In this document: piece by piece, positions 16,394-23,956 of the stretch
Layout of the letters: every line of letters starts with the position of its first letter
Numbering within the stretch: position 1 is the stretch's first letter
Assembly: GCA_027058255.1 (NCBI GenBank)
Contig: JALUTE010000329.1
Span: 1 to 26,208 of the forward strand
DNA length: 26,208 bases
Origin: Methyloligella sp.
GTDB taxonomy: Bacteria; Pseudomonadota; Alphaproteobacteria; Rhizobiales; JALUTE01
Direction of reading: 5' to 3'
The notes under the pieces: model-generated
Databases searched by the model: none
Seen by the model: only the letters and a program-made list of their open reading frames with translations
What the model was told of the DNA's origin: nothing
Program-made: the position numbers and the translations under genes

Positions 16394-17809
16394 ATGGCAA
16401 CAGTTTCTCACATCCACGTGATCGGTGGCGGGCTGGCGGGCTCGGAAGCCGCCTGGCAAGCGGCCATGGCGGGGATACCCGTCGTCTTGCACGAAATGCG
16501 CCCGAATCGCATGACCCCCGCGCACACCACCGATCGGCTGGCCGAGCTCGTCTGCTCCAACTCCTTTCGCTCCGACGATTGGCAGGGCAATGCGGTCGGC
16601 CTGCTGCACGAGGAGATGCGCCGCGCCGGCTCGCTGATCATGGCGGCCGCGGACGCCCACAAGCTTCCCGCGGGCGGCGCGCTCGCGGTCGATCGCGAAG
16701 GCTTCTCACGCATGGTGACCGACCGGCTCGAAGCGCACCCGCTCGTGACCATGGCCCGCGAGGAGATCGACGCCCTGCCGCCTGCCGACTGGCGCCATGT
16801 CATCGTGGCGACCGGCCCCCTCACCGCGCCCGGCCTTGCCGAGGCGATCCGCACGTGCTCGGGCGAGGACGCGCTCGCCTTTTTCGACGCCATCGCCCCC
16901 ATCGTGCATCGCGACTCCATCGACTTCTCCAAGGCGTGGATGCAATCGCGCTACGACAAGGCGGGACCCGGAGGCGGCGGGGCCGACTATATCAATTGCC
17001 CCCTGAGCGAGGCCGAGTATGAGGCGTTCATCGACGCCCTGCTTTCGGCAGAGACGGTGGACTTTCGCGACTGGGAGCGGGACACGCCCTATTTCGAGGG
17101 CTGCCTGCCCATCGAGGTGATGGCGGCACGGGGCCGCGAGACGCTGCGCTTCGGCCCCATGAAGCCGGTGGGCCTGTCCAATCCCCATGCCGGCGGCGCG
17201 CGGCCCCATGCGGTGGTCCAGCTTCGCCAGGACAACGCCCTCGGCACGCTGTGGAACATGGTCGGCTTCCAGACCAAGCTCAAGCATGGCGAGCAGAAGC
17301 GCATCTTCCGCATGATCCCCGGCCTGGAGCGCGCCCGCTTCGCACGCCTCGGCGGCCTGCACCGCAACGCCTTTCTCGACAGCCCGCGCGTGCTCGACGG
17401 ACAGCTCCGCCTCAAGGCCGAGCCGCGCCTGCGCTTCGCCGGCCAGATCGCCGGGGTGGAAGGCTATGTGGAATCGGCGGCCATCGGGCTGCTGGCCGGC
17501 CGCCTCGCGGCGGCAGAGGCCGCCGGCGGCACGCTTGCCCCGCCGCCGCCCACCACCGCCATCGGGGCGCCGGTCGCGCACATCACCGGCGGCCATCTCG
17601 CAGGCAGCGAGGCGCAGGGCACGCGAACCTTCCAGCCCATGAATATCAATTTCGGCCTCTTTCCGCCGATCGAGGCGCCGCGCGGGACGGATGGCCGGCG
17701 CCTGCGCGGCAAGGAGCGGGCGAGAGCCCGCAAGCGCGCCATGGCCGAGCGGGCGCTCAGGGACTTCGAGGCGTGGCTCGCCTCGCAGCGCTGCCAGGCC
17801 GCCGAATGA
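16394..17809 (+). CDS. trmFO: Methylenetetrahydrofolate-tRNA (uracil-54-C5)-methyltransferase, FAD-dependent
   Basis: 471-residue flavoenzyme making ribothymidine at position 54 of the tRNA T-loop with methylenetetrahydrofolate as carbon donor. The N-terminus IHVIGGGLAGSEAAW (7-21) is the FAD-binding Rossmann motif. AELVCSNSFRSD contains Cys54 and FEGCLPIEVMA contains Cys237, matching the two functional cysteines of Bacillus TrmFO (Cys53, Cys226). FGPMKPVGL, GTLWNMVGFQTKL and MNINFGLFPP are further family signatures. Length is standard. The start ATG 16394 fits the family N-terminus; the same frame is open upstream but crosses the hairpin and non-coding DNA. The ribosome site is weak. It is convergent with the NodE-like synthase, only 30 bp apart. 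The C-terminal RGKERARARKRAM is a basic helix. Confidence 0.96.
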   Translation: MATVSHIHVIGGGLAGSEAAWQAAMAGIPVVLHEMRPNRMTPAHTTDRLAELVCSNSFRSDDWQGNAVGLLHEEMRRAGSLIMAAADAHKLPAGGALAVDREGFSRMVTDRLEAHPLVTMAREEIDALPPADWRHVIVATGPLTAPGLAEAIRTCSGEDALAFFDAIAPIVHRDSIDFSKAWMQSRYDKAGPGGGGADYINCPLSEAEYEAFIDALLSAETVDFRDWERDTPYFEGCLPIEVMAARGRETLRFGPMKPVGLSNPHAGGARPHAVVQLRQDNALGTLWNMVGFQTKLKHGEQKRIFRMIPGLERARFARLGGLHRNAFLDSPRVLDGQLRLKAEPRLRFAGQIAGVEGYVESAAIGLLAGRLAAAEAAGGTLAPPPPTTAIGAPVAHITGGHLAGSEAQGTRTFQPMNINFGLFPPIEAPRGTDGRRLRGKERARARKRAMAERALRDFEAWLASQRCQAAE

Positions 17810-17812
17810 AAG

Positions 17813-17830
17813 GCCGCGCCTGCGCGCGGC
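17813..17830. terminator. Compact hairpin between convergent trmFO and synthase genes
   Basis: GCCGCGC (17813-17819) and GCGCGGC (17824-17830) form a perfect 7-bp stem with loop CTGC. It fills 18 of the 30 bases between the two stop codons, so it could serve both strands. No T-run is present. Confidence 0.5.
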
Positions 17831-17839
17831 GCCACGCCC

Positions 17840-19072
17840 TCATGCCGGCGGCGGGCCGAAGACGAGCACCGCATTGAGCCCGCCAAAGGCGAAGGAGTTG
17901 GAGAGCACGTAATTGACCTCCCGCGCGCGCCCCTCATTGGGCGTGTAGTCCAGGTCGCATCTGGGATCGGGCTCGGCATAGCCGATGGTGGGAGGCACGA
18001 AATCCTCCTCGATCGCCTTCACCGCGATGACGGCCTCCACGCCGCCGGCCGCGCCCAGGCAATGGCCGTGCATCGACTTGGTGGAGGAGACGGCAAGATC
18101 ATAGGCCGCCTTGCCGAACACCCGCCTGATGGCATCGGTCTCGTTGACGTCGTTCACCGCCGTCGCGGTCCCATGGGCATTGACATAGTCGATGTCAGAG
18201 GGAGCAAGACGCGCATCCTCGAGGGCGAGACGCATCGCCTCGCTCGCCCCCTCGATATCCGGGTTCACCATGTCCGCCGCATCCGCCGTGGTCCCGTATC
18301 CCATCACCTCGGCAAGAATGGTGGCGCCCCGCGCCTTGGCATAGTCGAGGGATTCGAGCACCAGGATCCCCGCCCCCTCGGCGAGAACCGTGCCGTTGCG
18401 CGTGCGCGAGAAGGGATAGCAGCCCTTGTCGCTCAGCACCCTCAGCGCCTGCCAGGATCGCATGGAACCATAGGTGAGCACGGCCTCCGAGGCGCCGGCA
18501 ATGCCGAGATCGACCTGCCCGGCCCGGATCATCTGGAAGACGAGACCGATGGCGTGGCTTGCCGTCGAGCAGGCGCTCATGGTGGCGAAGGTCGGCCCCT
18601 TGACGCCATATTCGATGCCAATATGCGCCGCCGCGGAAGAGCCGATGGTGCGCAGAAGGGTGAGCGGATGGGTCGCCGCCTTCTTCAGCACATACATGTC
18701 GTAATAGCCGCGCTCGAGGGTGGTGAGCCCGCCCGCGCCCGTGCCGACGATGGCCGCCGCGCGGGGCCCATGCTCGAACGGCACGGTGAGGCCCGATTGC
18801 GCCACCGCCTCCTGCGCCGCCCAGCCGGCGAGCTGGGAATAGCGGTCCGCGAGCAGCAGGGGCTTGCTCAGGCCAAGCGCGCGGGGGTCGAAATCCTTGA
18901 TCTCGCCGGCAATGGTGATGTAGAGGTCCTGCGTATCGAAGCTCTCAATGGGCCCGATCCCGCATTCCCCCCGCTTCAGCGCCGGCCAGAAGGTCTCGAC
19001 GCCCGTGCCGAGCGGCGCCGTCACGCCGAGGCCGGTCACGACCACGCGCCTCGTTGCGTTCGATTGTGCCAT
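17840..19072 (-). CDS. Beta-ketoacyl-ACP synthase, FabF/NodE-like
   Basis: 410-residue condensing enzyme adding malonyl-ACP-derived two-carbon units to an acyl chain. The catalytic triad is complete: MSACSTASHA (Cys168), VNAHGTATA (His300) and STKSMHGHCLGAAG (His337). Where FabF usually has Thr in KSMTGH, this protein has His335, and the C-terminal loop reads SFAFGGLNAVL instead of the usual FGFGGTN; as I remember them, rhizobial NodE proteins share both traits. DLYITIAGEIKDFDP (49-63) is normal for KAS II. It lies 113 bp after a small acyl carrier protein on the same strand, so carrier and synthase probably work as a dedicated pair. This suggests a special acyl chain rather than bulk synthesis. 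Product and chain length are unknown. Convergent with trmFO. Confidence 0.9.
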   Translation of the reverse strand: MAQSNATRRVVVTGLGVTAPLGTGVETFWPALKRGECGIGPIESFDTQDLYITIAGEIKDFDPRALGLSKPLLLADRYSQLAGWAAQEAVAQSGLTVPFEHGPRAAAIVGTGAGGLTTLERGYYDMYVLKKAATHPLTLLRTIGSSAAAHIGIEYGVKGPTFATMSACSTASHAIGLVFQMIRAGQVDLGIAGASEAVLTYGSMRSWQALRVLSDKGCYPFSRTRNGTVLAEGAGILVLESLDYAKARGATILAEVMGYGTTADAADMVNPDIEGASEAMRLALEDARLAPSDIDYVNAHGTATAVNDVNETDAIRRVFGKAAYDLAVSSTKSMHGHCLGAAGGVEAVIAVKAIEEDFVPPTIGYAEPDPRCDLDYTPNEGRAREVNYVLSNSFAFGGLNAVLVFGPPPA

Positions 19073-19185
19073 TCAGCCCGCCAATCGCCCTGCAGGTTGC
19101 GCACGCACGCCATTGCGCCGCCCTGCTGCGCCCCCCATGGCGCGGCGCCCGAGCCGGCGCGCCGACGGCCCGCTCACGGCGCGCC

Positions 19186-19458
19186 TCATGCGGCCGCGCC
19201 GGACGGTGAGCTCGAGGCCTCCAGGAGCGCGCGCACCCGCTCCACCACCGAACCCACGGTCTTGAAGTCCTCGACCTCCTCGTTGGCGTTGTAGGGGATC
19301 TGGATATTGAAGGTGTCCTCGATATCGAACACGACCACCGCGAGATCGATGGACTCGATCTCCAGATCGGCAAGGGGTGTGTCCAACGTGATGGTTTCGG
19401 GCGGATCCTTCATGTTCTTCTTGAGGATCTCGACGATCTTTTCGGCAGTTTCGTCCAT
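19186..19458 (-). CDS. Acyl carrier protein, specialised (NodF-like)
   Basis: 90-residue acidic helical protein carrying acyl chains on a phosphopantetheine arm. The attachment site is Ser36 in DLEIESIDLAVVVFDIEDTF; the surrounding ESI replaces the DSL of housekeeping AcpP, so AcpS recognition may differ. The later helix VGSVVERVRALLE and the insertion IPYNANEEVEDF resemble NodF more than AcpP. A low-complexity tail (ASSSPSGAAA) ends the protein. The start at 19458 has AGGGAGAG upstream. It precedes the NodE-like synthase by 113 bp on the same strand and is divergent from the FadD-like ligase. Interpretation as a dedicated carrier for the neighbouring synthase is inference from adjacency; it is unlikely to be the only ACP in the genome. 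Confidence 0.9.
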   Translation of the reverse strand: MDETAEKIVEILKKNMKDPPETITLDTPLADLEIESIDLAVVVFDIEDTFNIQIPYNANEEVEDFKTVGSVVERVRALLEASSSPSGAAA

Positions 19459-19829
19459 GTCGCTCTCCCTGCCCCCGGGCGTATCGGCTCCCGGAGCGCT
19501 GATTCCCTATCGTCTTTAGCTAAAGCAGTCGACGATGAAGAGCAAGTCGCCCTGTTGGCGGGCGGCCCTGCCCCGTGGGACGCGCCGTGAGCGCGCACAC
19601 GCCCCTCGCCATTGCCCCGCACAGCGCCGCGCCTTTGTGCTATCATGCCGCAGGCTGCGCCAGAGCGCGGCGGGACGGCATGCCGCCCCGGCTCGCAAGG
19701 TGACGGCTGCCCCGGCGCCCGAACGAGATGGCAGGCGCGGGCGCAAGAACAAGAATGGGCGCTGCACCGCCCACGGCCACGCGGCTCGACAAGGCCGAGG
19801 AAACACCCCCCAACACGAGGGACAGTCCG
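19459..19829. other. Divergent intergenic region acp/acyl-CoA ligase
   Basis: 371 bp between the carrier protein and the ligase starts. No gene is convincing here. It contains the perfect palindrome CTTTAGCTAAAG (19514-19525), which overlaps a candidate minus-strand promoter, and on the plus strand TGCTATCAT (19638-19646), an extended -10-like element that could serve the ligase but has no good -35. A regulator binding the palindrome could act on the carrier-synthase genes. Confidence 0.5.
19517..19545 (-). promoter_or_regulatory. Candidate promoter for acp and ketoacyl synthase
   Basis: On the minus strand TTGCTC (19545-19540) and TAGCTA (19522-19517) are 17 bp apart. The -10 lies inside the palindrome CTTTAGCTAAAG (19514-19525), so a dimeric regulator could compete with polymerase. 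Visual prediction only. Confidence 0.35.
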
Positions 19830-21584
19830 ATGAGCGACACAGGATCCCCCGCCGAGACCCAGGCACCCACCGCAACGAGCACCGAGGATGCGCCGGCCCG
19901 GCCTGAATATCCCTGGTTGAGGAGCTATCCGGAGGGCATTGCTTGGAATCGCACCTTCGAGCCCACGCCCCTTCACGAAATGCTTGCCCAGTCTGCGCGC
20001 GATTACCCCTCGCGGGTCTGCACGCACTTCCTCGGCAAGACCCTTACCTACAGCGACATTGCAAGCCTCGTCGACCGGGCCGCGGCCGGCCTGCAGAAGC
20101 TCGGCGTCACCAAGGGCACGCGGGTCGGGATCTTCCTGCCCAACACCCCCACCTATATCGTCTTCTACTACGCGACGCTGAAGGCCGGCGGAACGGTGGT
20201 CAATTTCAATCCGCTCTACAGCCTGGACGAGCTCGAGTACCAGGCCAAGGACAGCGGCACCGAGATCATCGTCACGCTGGACCTCAAGGTGCTGTTCGAC
20301 AAGGTGGAGGCGCTGGTCGAGCGCGGCGTGCTCGAGCGCGCCATCGTCTGCCCCTTCGCTGCACTGTTGCCGGGGCTCAAATCCTTTCTCTTCAAGCTGG
20401 TCAAGGGCAAGGAGCTCGCCAAGCCGCACGCCTCGCGCATCAAGGACAGGGTGATCGACGAGGCTTCCGTTCTCGACACCGACGGTACCGTCGCCGCAAC
20501 CGAGATCGACCCCTGGAACGATATTGCGGTGCTGCAATACACCGGCGGGACCACTGGCGTGCCCAAGGGGGCGATGCTCACCCACGCCAATGTCTCCATC
20601 AATGTCCAGCAGGTGATCGCCTGGGCGCCCGAGCTGCGGGCAGGCGAGGAGCGCGTGCTCGGCATTCTGCCCTTCTTCCACGTCTTCGCCATGACGGTGG
20701 TGATGAACTTCGGCATTGCACGGGCCGCCGAGATCATCCTCATGCCCAAATTCGAGCTCGACGAGGCGATGAAGCTCATCGACAAGACCAGGCCCACGAT
20801 CATGCCGGGCGTGCCGACCCTCTTCAACGCCATCATGAACCATCCCAAGCTGAAGAGCTTCGACGTGTCCTCCTTGCGCTTCTGCCTGTCGGGCGGTGCA
20901 CCGCTGCCGCTGGAGGTCAAGCGCACCTTCGAGCAGCTCACGGGCTGCAAGCTGGTGGAAGGCTATGGCCTGTCGGAGACCTCGCCGGTTGCGACCTGCA
21001 ACCCGCTCGAAGGGCCGGTGAAGGAGTCCTCGATCGGCATTCCGCTGCCCGCCACCTATCTTTCGCTCCGGGATCTGGAAGCGCCTGACAGGGAGGTTCC
21101 CCTCGGCGAGCGCGGCGAGATCTGCATCAAGGGCCCGCAGGTGATGAAGGGGTACTGGAACAAGCCCGACGAGACGGCGAACGTCTTCCTCGGCGACTAT
21201 TTGCGCACCGGCGACGTTGGTATCATGGACGAGGACGGATTTACCTATATCGTCGATCGTGTGAAGGACATCATCCTGTGCTCGGGCTATAATGTTTATC
21301 CGCGGCAAATCGAGGAGGCGATCTACCAGCACCCGGCTGTCGAGGAGGTGACCGTTATCGGAATTCCGGACGAGTATCGCGGGGAGGCGCCGAAGGCCTT
21401 CATCAAGCTGAAGGAGGGCCAGAGCGCGAGCGAGGACGACATCATGGCCTTCCTCGCGGACAAGCTGAACAAGATCGAAATGCCCTCCGAGATCGAGTTT
21501 CGCGCCGAGCTTCCAAAGACGATGGTCGGGAAATTGTCGAAGAAGGAGCTCAAGGAAGAGGAGGCCGCAAGGGCCAAGTCATGA
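19830..21584 (+). CDS. Long-chain fatty-acid--CoA ligase, FadD-like
   Basis: 584-residue adenylate-forming enzyme activating fatty acids as acyl-AMP and then acyl-CoA, probably at the inner face of the membrane. Motifs in order: YTGGTTGVPKG (237-247, P-loop), GYGLSETSP (378-386), YLRTGDVG (457-464, Asp462 binds ribose), VDRVKDIILCSGYNVYP (475-491, fatty-acyl-CoA synthetase signature) and MVGKLSKKEL (565-574, catalytic Lys568). The start ATG 19830 has GAGGGA seven bases upstream. An open frame continues above but is low-complexity. The stop overlaps the ATG of a MerR-family gene (ATGA), indicating an operon with translational coupling. It is divergent from the acp/synthase pair, fitting a fatty-acid locus. 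Chain-length preference cannot be read from sequence. Confidence 0.94.
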   Translation: MSDTGSPAETQAPTATSTEDAPARPEYPWLRSYPEGIAWNRTFEPTPLHEMLAQSARDYPSRVCTHFLGKTLTYSDIASLVDRAAAGLQKLGVTKGTRVGIFLPNTPTYIVFYYATLKAGGTVVNFNPLYSLDELEYQAKDSGTEIIVTLDLKVLFDKVEALVERGVLERAIVCPFAALLPGLKSFLFKLVKGKELAKPHASRIKDRVIDEASVLDTDGTVAATEIDPWNDIAVLQYTGGTTGVPKGAMLTHANVSINVQQVIAWAPELRAGEERVLGILPFFHVFAMTVVMNFGIARAAEIILMPKFELDEAMKLIDKTRPTIMPGVPTLFNAIMNHPKLKSFDVSSLRFCLSGGAPLPLEVKRTFEQLTGCKLVEGYGLSETSPVATCNPLEGPVKESSIGIPLPATYLSLRDLEAPDREVPLGERGEICIKGPQVMKGYWNKPDETANVFLGDYLRTGDVGIMDEDGFTYIVDRVKDIILCSGYNVYPRQIEEAIYQHPAVEEVTVIGIPDEYRGEAPKAFIKLKEGQSASEDDIMAFLADKLNKIEMPSEIEFRAELPKTMVGKLSKKELKEEEAARAKS

Positions 21585-22045
21585 GCGAACAGTGTGTGGA
21601 CGACCCCAGACTGTCGAAGACCAAGAAATCCAAGCTGAGCGCGCCAGCGAGCAAAGAGCGGTTCACCATCAGCGAGCTCGCCAAGGAGTTCCGGATCACG
21701 CCGCGGACCATTCGCTTCTATGAGGACAAGGGCCTGCTCTCGCCGGAACGGGTGGCAGGCGTGCGAACCTATTCGCGCCGCGACCGGGCGCGGCTCGTCA
21801 TCATCCTGCGTGCCAAGCGTGTCGGATTCTCTCTCGAGGACATCGCCGAATATCTCGATCTCTATGACACCGATCCCACCCAGGTGACCCAGCACAGGCA
21901 TCTCCTCACCAAGATCGAGGCGTTGATGAGCGAGTATGAGCAGCGCCGGGCCAATATCGATCAGACCCTGCGCGAGCTGAAAAGCATGCGCGCCAGTGTG
22001 ATCCAGTGCCTGAAACAGGACCGCGGCGCAAGGCGCGGCACGTGA
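21581..22045 (+). CDS. MerR-family regulator, LiuR-like
   Basis: 154-residue DNA-binding protein. After a basic, unstructured start (1-25) comes the MerR winged helix: FTISELAKEFRITPRTIRFY (28-47), then EDKGLLSP, RTYSRRDRARL and GFSLEDI (82-88). A dimerising coiled coil follows (about 105-142). RTIRFYEDKGLL plus RDRxRLxxILRAKRxGFSLxEI is the LiuR pattern; LiuR controls branched-chain amino acid and fatty-acid catabolic genes in proteobacteria. Only Cys5 and Cys143 are present, and the C-terminal metal-binding cysteines of ZntR, CadR or CueR are missing, so it is not the sensor for the zntA promoter. Its ATG overlaps the ligase stop by 4 bp (ATGA). It probably regulates its own operon; the effector, perhaps an acyl-CoA, is unknown. 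Confidence 0.88.
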   Translation: MSEQCVDDPRLSKTKKSKLSAPASKERFTISELAKEFRITPRTIRFYEDKGLLSPERVAGVRTYSRRDRARLVIILRAKRVGFSLEDIAEYLDLYDTDPTQVTQHRHLLTKIEALMSEYEQRRANIDQTLRELKSMRASVIQCLKQDRGARRGT

Positions 22046-22066
22046 GCGAGGCCGGCGAAGACCCCC

Positions 22067-23332
22067 ATGCAGGAGCGCAAGAAGGACCGCGGCGCCGTCC
22101 GGGGCCACGCATGCGCCCACTCGCCCGAGCGTGCTCGCGCGCGCAGGCCCTCGGTGCGTGTGGCGACCGATATCGCATCCCTTGCCGCCGAGACGTGGGA
22201 CCGGCTCGCCAATCCTGATCCGGCGACATACGACCCCTTTCTCTCCCACGCCTTCCTCTCGGCCCTGGAGCGCTCCGGCTCGGTGGCGCCGGAGGCGGGC
22301 TGGTCGCCCTGCCACCTCATGGTCGAGGACGAGAATGGCGGTCTCCTCGCCGCCATGCCCTGCTATCTCAAGACCCACAGCATGGGCGAATATGTCTTCG
22401 ATCAGGGCTGGGCCGATGCGGCGGAACGCGCGGGGCTCGCCTATTATCCCAAGCTCCAGACCGCTGTCCCCTTCACGCCCGTTCCGGGCCGGCGCCTGCT
22501 CGCGCGGGCCGAGGCAGATGCAGGCCGGGCCGCCGAGCTGCTCCTCGAAGCGGCGCGAAGCCTCGCCACTCGCCTCGGTGCCTCCTCCTGGCATGCCACC
22601 TTTCTCGATGCGCCGACATGGGACCGGCTGGCCGCCAAGGGCTGCCTGCAGCGCACGGGGCTGCAATATCACTGGCACAACCGCGGCTATGCGCGCTTCG
22701 ACGATTTCCTCGCGGCGCTCACCTCACGCAAGCGCAAGGCGATCCGCCGCGAGCGCCGCCTGGCGCTTGCAGACGGCATCCGCATCGAGGCCAAGAGCGG
22801 CAAGGACATAAGCGAGGCCGACTGGGACGCCTTCTACGCCTTCTATATGGACACCGGCAGCCGCAAATGGGGCCAGCCCTATCTCAACCGGGCGTTCTTC
22901 AGCCTCCTTGGCGAAAGCCTTGGCGAGCGGGTCCTGCTCTTCCTCTGCCACCGGGCGGGACGCCCCATCGCCGGCGCACTCAACCTCATTGGCGGCGATG
23001 CGCTCTATGGGCGCTATTGGGGTGCCATCGAGCACCATGACTTCCTGCATTTCGAGACCTGCTACTACAGGGCGATCGAGCACGCCATCGCCTTGGGGCT
23101 CGCGCGGGTCGAGGCGGGCGCCGGGGGCGAGCACAAGATTGCGCGCGGCTACGAGCCCGTGACCACCCGCTCCGCCCATTGGATCCGCGATGCCCGCCTG
23201 CGCCGGGCCATTGCCGACTATCTCGCCCGAGAGCGCCGGCACGTCGCTCTGGAGGCGGCGCTCATCGACGAGGAGACCCCCTTCCGGCGCGACCGGCGGC
23301 CCGGGAGCGGCTCCTGCCCGGCCAAGTCTTGA
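22067..23332 (+). CDS. FemAB/GNAT-like protein (DUF482 family)
   Basis: 421-residue protein with no signal peptide or membrane segment. It matches the alphaproteobacterial family described as peptidoglycan biosynthesis/recognition (DUF482, PF04339), which has a tandem GNAT fold like FemAB aminoacyl transferases. Visible signatures are DPFLSHAFLSALERSGSV near 56-73, HLMVEDENGG, SRKRKAIRRERR, GRYWGAIEHHDFLHFETCYY and AGAGGEHKIARGYEPV, the last being a well-conserved C-terminal block. The substrate is unknown; transfer of an acyl or aminoacyl group to an envelope component is the family guess. The first 30 residues are Arg-rich and may not be translated: the ATG at 22067 has a poor ribosome site, and a GTG near the start of VRVATDIASL is an alternative. 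It follows the MerR gene by 21 bp and precedes the HIT gene by 59 bp. Confidence 0.85.
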   Translation: MQERKKDRGAVRGHACAHSPERARARRPSVRVATDIASLAAETWDRLANPDPATYDPFLSHAFLSALERSGSVAPEAGWSPCHLMVEDENGGLLAAMPCYLKTHSMGEYVFDQGWADAAERAGLAYYPKLQTAVPFTPVPGRRLLARAEADAGRAAELLLEAARSLATRLGASSWHATFLDAPTWDRLAAKGCLQRTGLQYHWHNRGYARFDDFLAALTSRKRKAIRRERRLALADGIRIEAKSGKDISEADWDAFYAFYMDTGSRKWGQPYLNRAFFSLLGESLGERVLLFLCHRAGRPIAGALNLIGGDALYGRYWGAIEHHDFLHFETCYYRAIEHAIALGLARVEAGAGGEHKIARGYEPVTTRSAHWIRDARLRRAIADYLARERRHVALEAALIDEETPFRRDRRPGSGSCPAKS

Positions 23333-23391
23333 CGGGCCGGGCAAGCCCTCCGCATAGTGCCGCGTGAGACGCCAAGCTGAGGGGGCACGCC

Positions 23392-23817
23392 ATGGCCTAT
23401 GACGACAACAACATCTTCGCCAAGATCCTGCGCGGCGAGATCCCGTGCCACAAAATCTGGGAGGATGCGCACAGCTTCGCCTTTCTCGACATCATGCCGC
23501 GCTCGCCGGGCCACACACTCGTCATCACCAAGGCGCGGGCGGAGAACATCCTCGATATCTCCGAGGAGGACCTGGCCCACGTCATGGCGGCCGTGCGCCA
23601 TCTCGCCCCGGCCATCGTGCGCGCCGTCGATGGCGACGGGTTCATGATCCAGCAATTCAATGGCGCCGCTGCCGGGCAGACGGTGTTCCATCTGCACATG
23701 CACATCGTGCCGCGGATCGAGGGCGTGCCACTGCGCCACCATGCCACCCATCCCGAGGACGATGCAAAACTTGCGGCCGTGGCCGAGAAGATCCGCGCGG
23801 CGCTCGCCGAGCAGTAG
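23392..23817 (+). CDS. HIT-family nucleotide hydrolase/transferase
   Basis: 141-residue cytoplasmic protein of the histidine triad superfamily, which splits nucleoside phosphoramidates or dinucleoside polyphosphates. The triad QTVFHLHMHIVPR (96-108) has His100, His102 (nucleophile) and His104. NNIFAKILRGEIPCHKIWED (6-25) is the standard N-terminal block, and DIMPRSPGHTLVITK (33-47) and IQQFNGAAAGQ complete the fold. Length fits the HinT/HIT group. The start ATG 23392 has GAGGGGGC upstream. It lies 59 bp after the FemAB-like gene on the same strand and is convergent with azlD. The true substrate cannot be read from sequence. Confidence 0.94.
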   Translation: MAYDDNNIFAKILRGEIPCHKIWEDAHSFAFLDIMPRSPGHTLVITKARAENILDISEEDLAHVMAAVRHLAPAIVRAVDGDGFMIQQFNGAAAGQTVFHLHMHIVPRIEGVPLRHHATHPEDDAKLAAVAEKIRAALAEQ

Positions 23818-23850
23818 CGACGCGCAGCCCGCCAGGCAAGTCCACTCGTC

Positions 23851-23889
23851 CTGACAACCTGACGATCTGACGATCTGACGACCTGACGG
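23851..23889. repeat. 8-bp tandem repeat (CTGACGAY)
   Basis: Five units in direct tandem: CTGACAAC, CTGACGAT, CTGACGAT, CTGACGAC and the partial CTGACGG. They lie just after the HIT stop and before the nested stem-loop. Non-coding. The unit is not a multiple of three, and unit number could vary by slippage. Confidence 0.85.
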
Positions 23890-23900
23890 CGAATGGCAAG

Positions 23901-23939
23901 CGCCGCCGCGACAGCGGTTTGTCGCAGCCAGGGGCGGCG
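23901..23939. terminator. Nested stem-loop between HIT and azlD
   Basis: Outer stem CGCCGCC (23901-23907) with GGCGGCG (23933-23939) encloses inner stem GCGACA (23908-23913) with TGTCGC (23920-23925), loop GCGGTT. Both stems are perfect, with an unpaired 7-nt strand on one side. It sits 18 bp from the azlD stop and 84 bp from the HIT stop. A bidirectional terminator is likely; no T-run. Confidence 0.5.
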
Positions 23940-23956
23940 GACCTTCCGCGCGCACA

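Noticed and set aside
19535..19906. 123-codon plus-strand frame between acp and the ligase
   Set aside because: Arg/Ala-rich, no ribosome site, runs into the ligase start in another frame.
21581..22045. MerR gene as the sensor for the zntA promoter
   Set aside because: No C-terminal metal cysteines, distant location, and a LiuR-like sequence coupled to an acyl-CoA ligase.
23851..23889. CRISPR array
   Set aside because: Units are 8 bp in direct tandem with no spacers and no cas genes.
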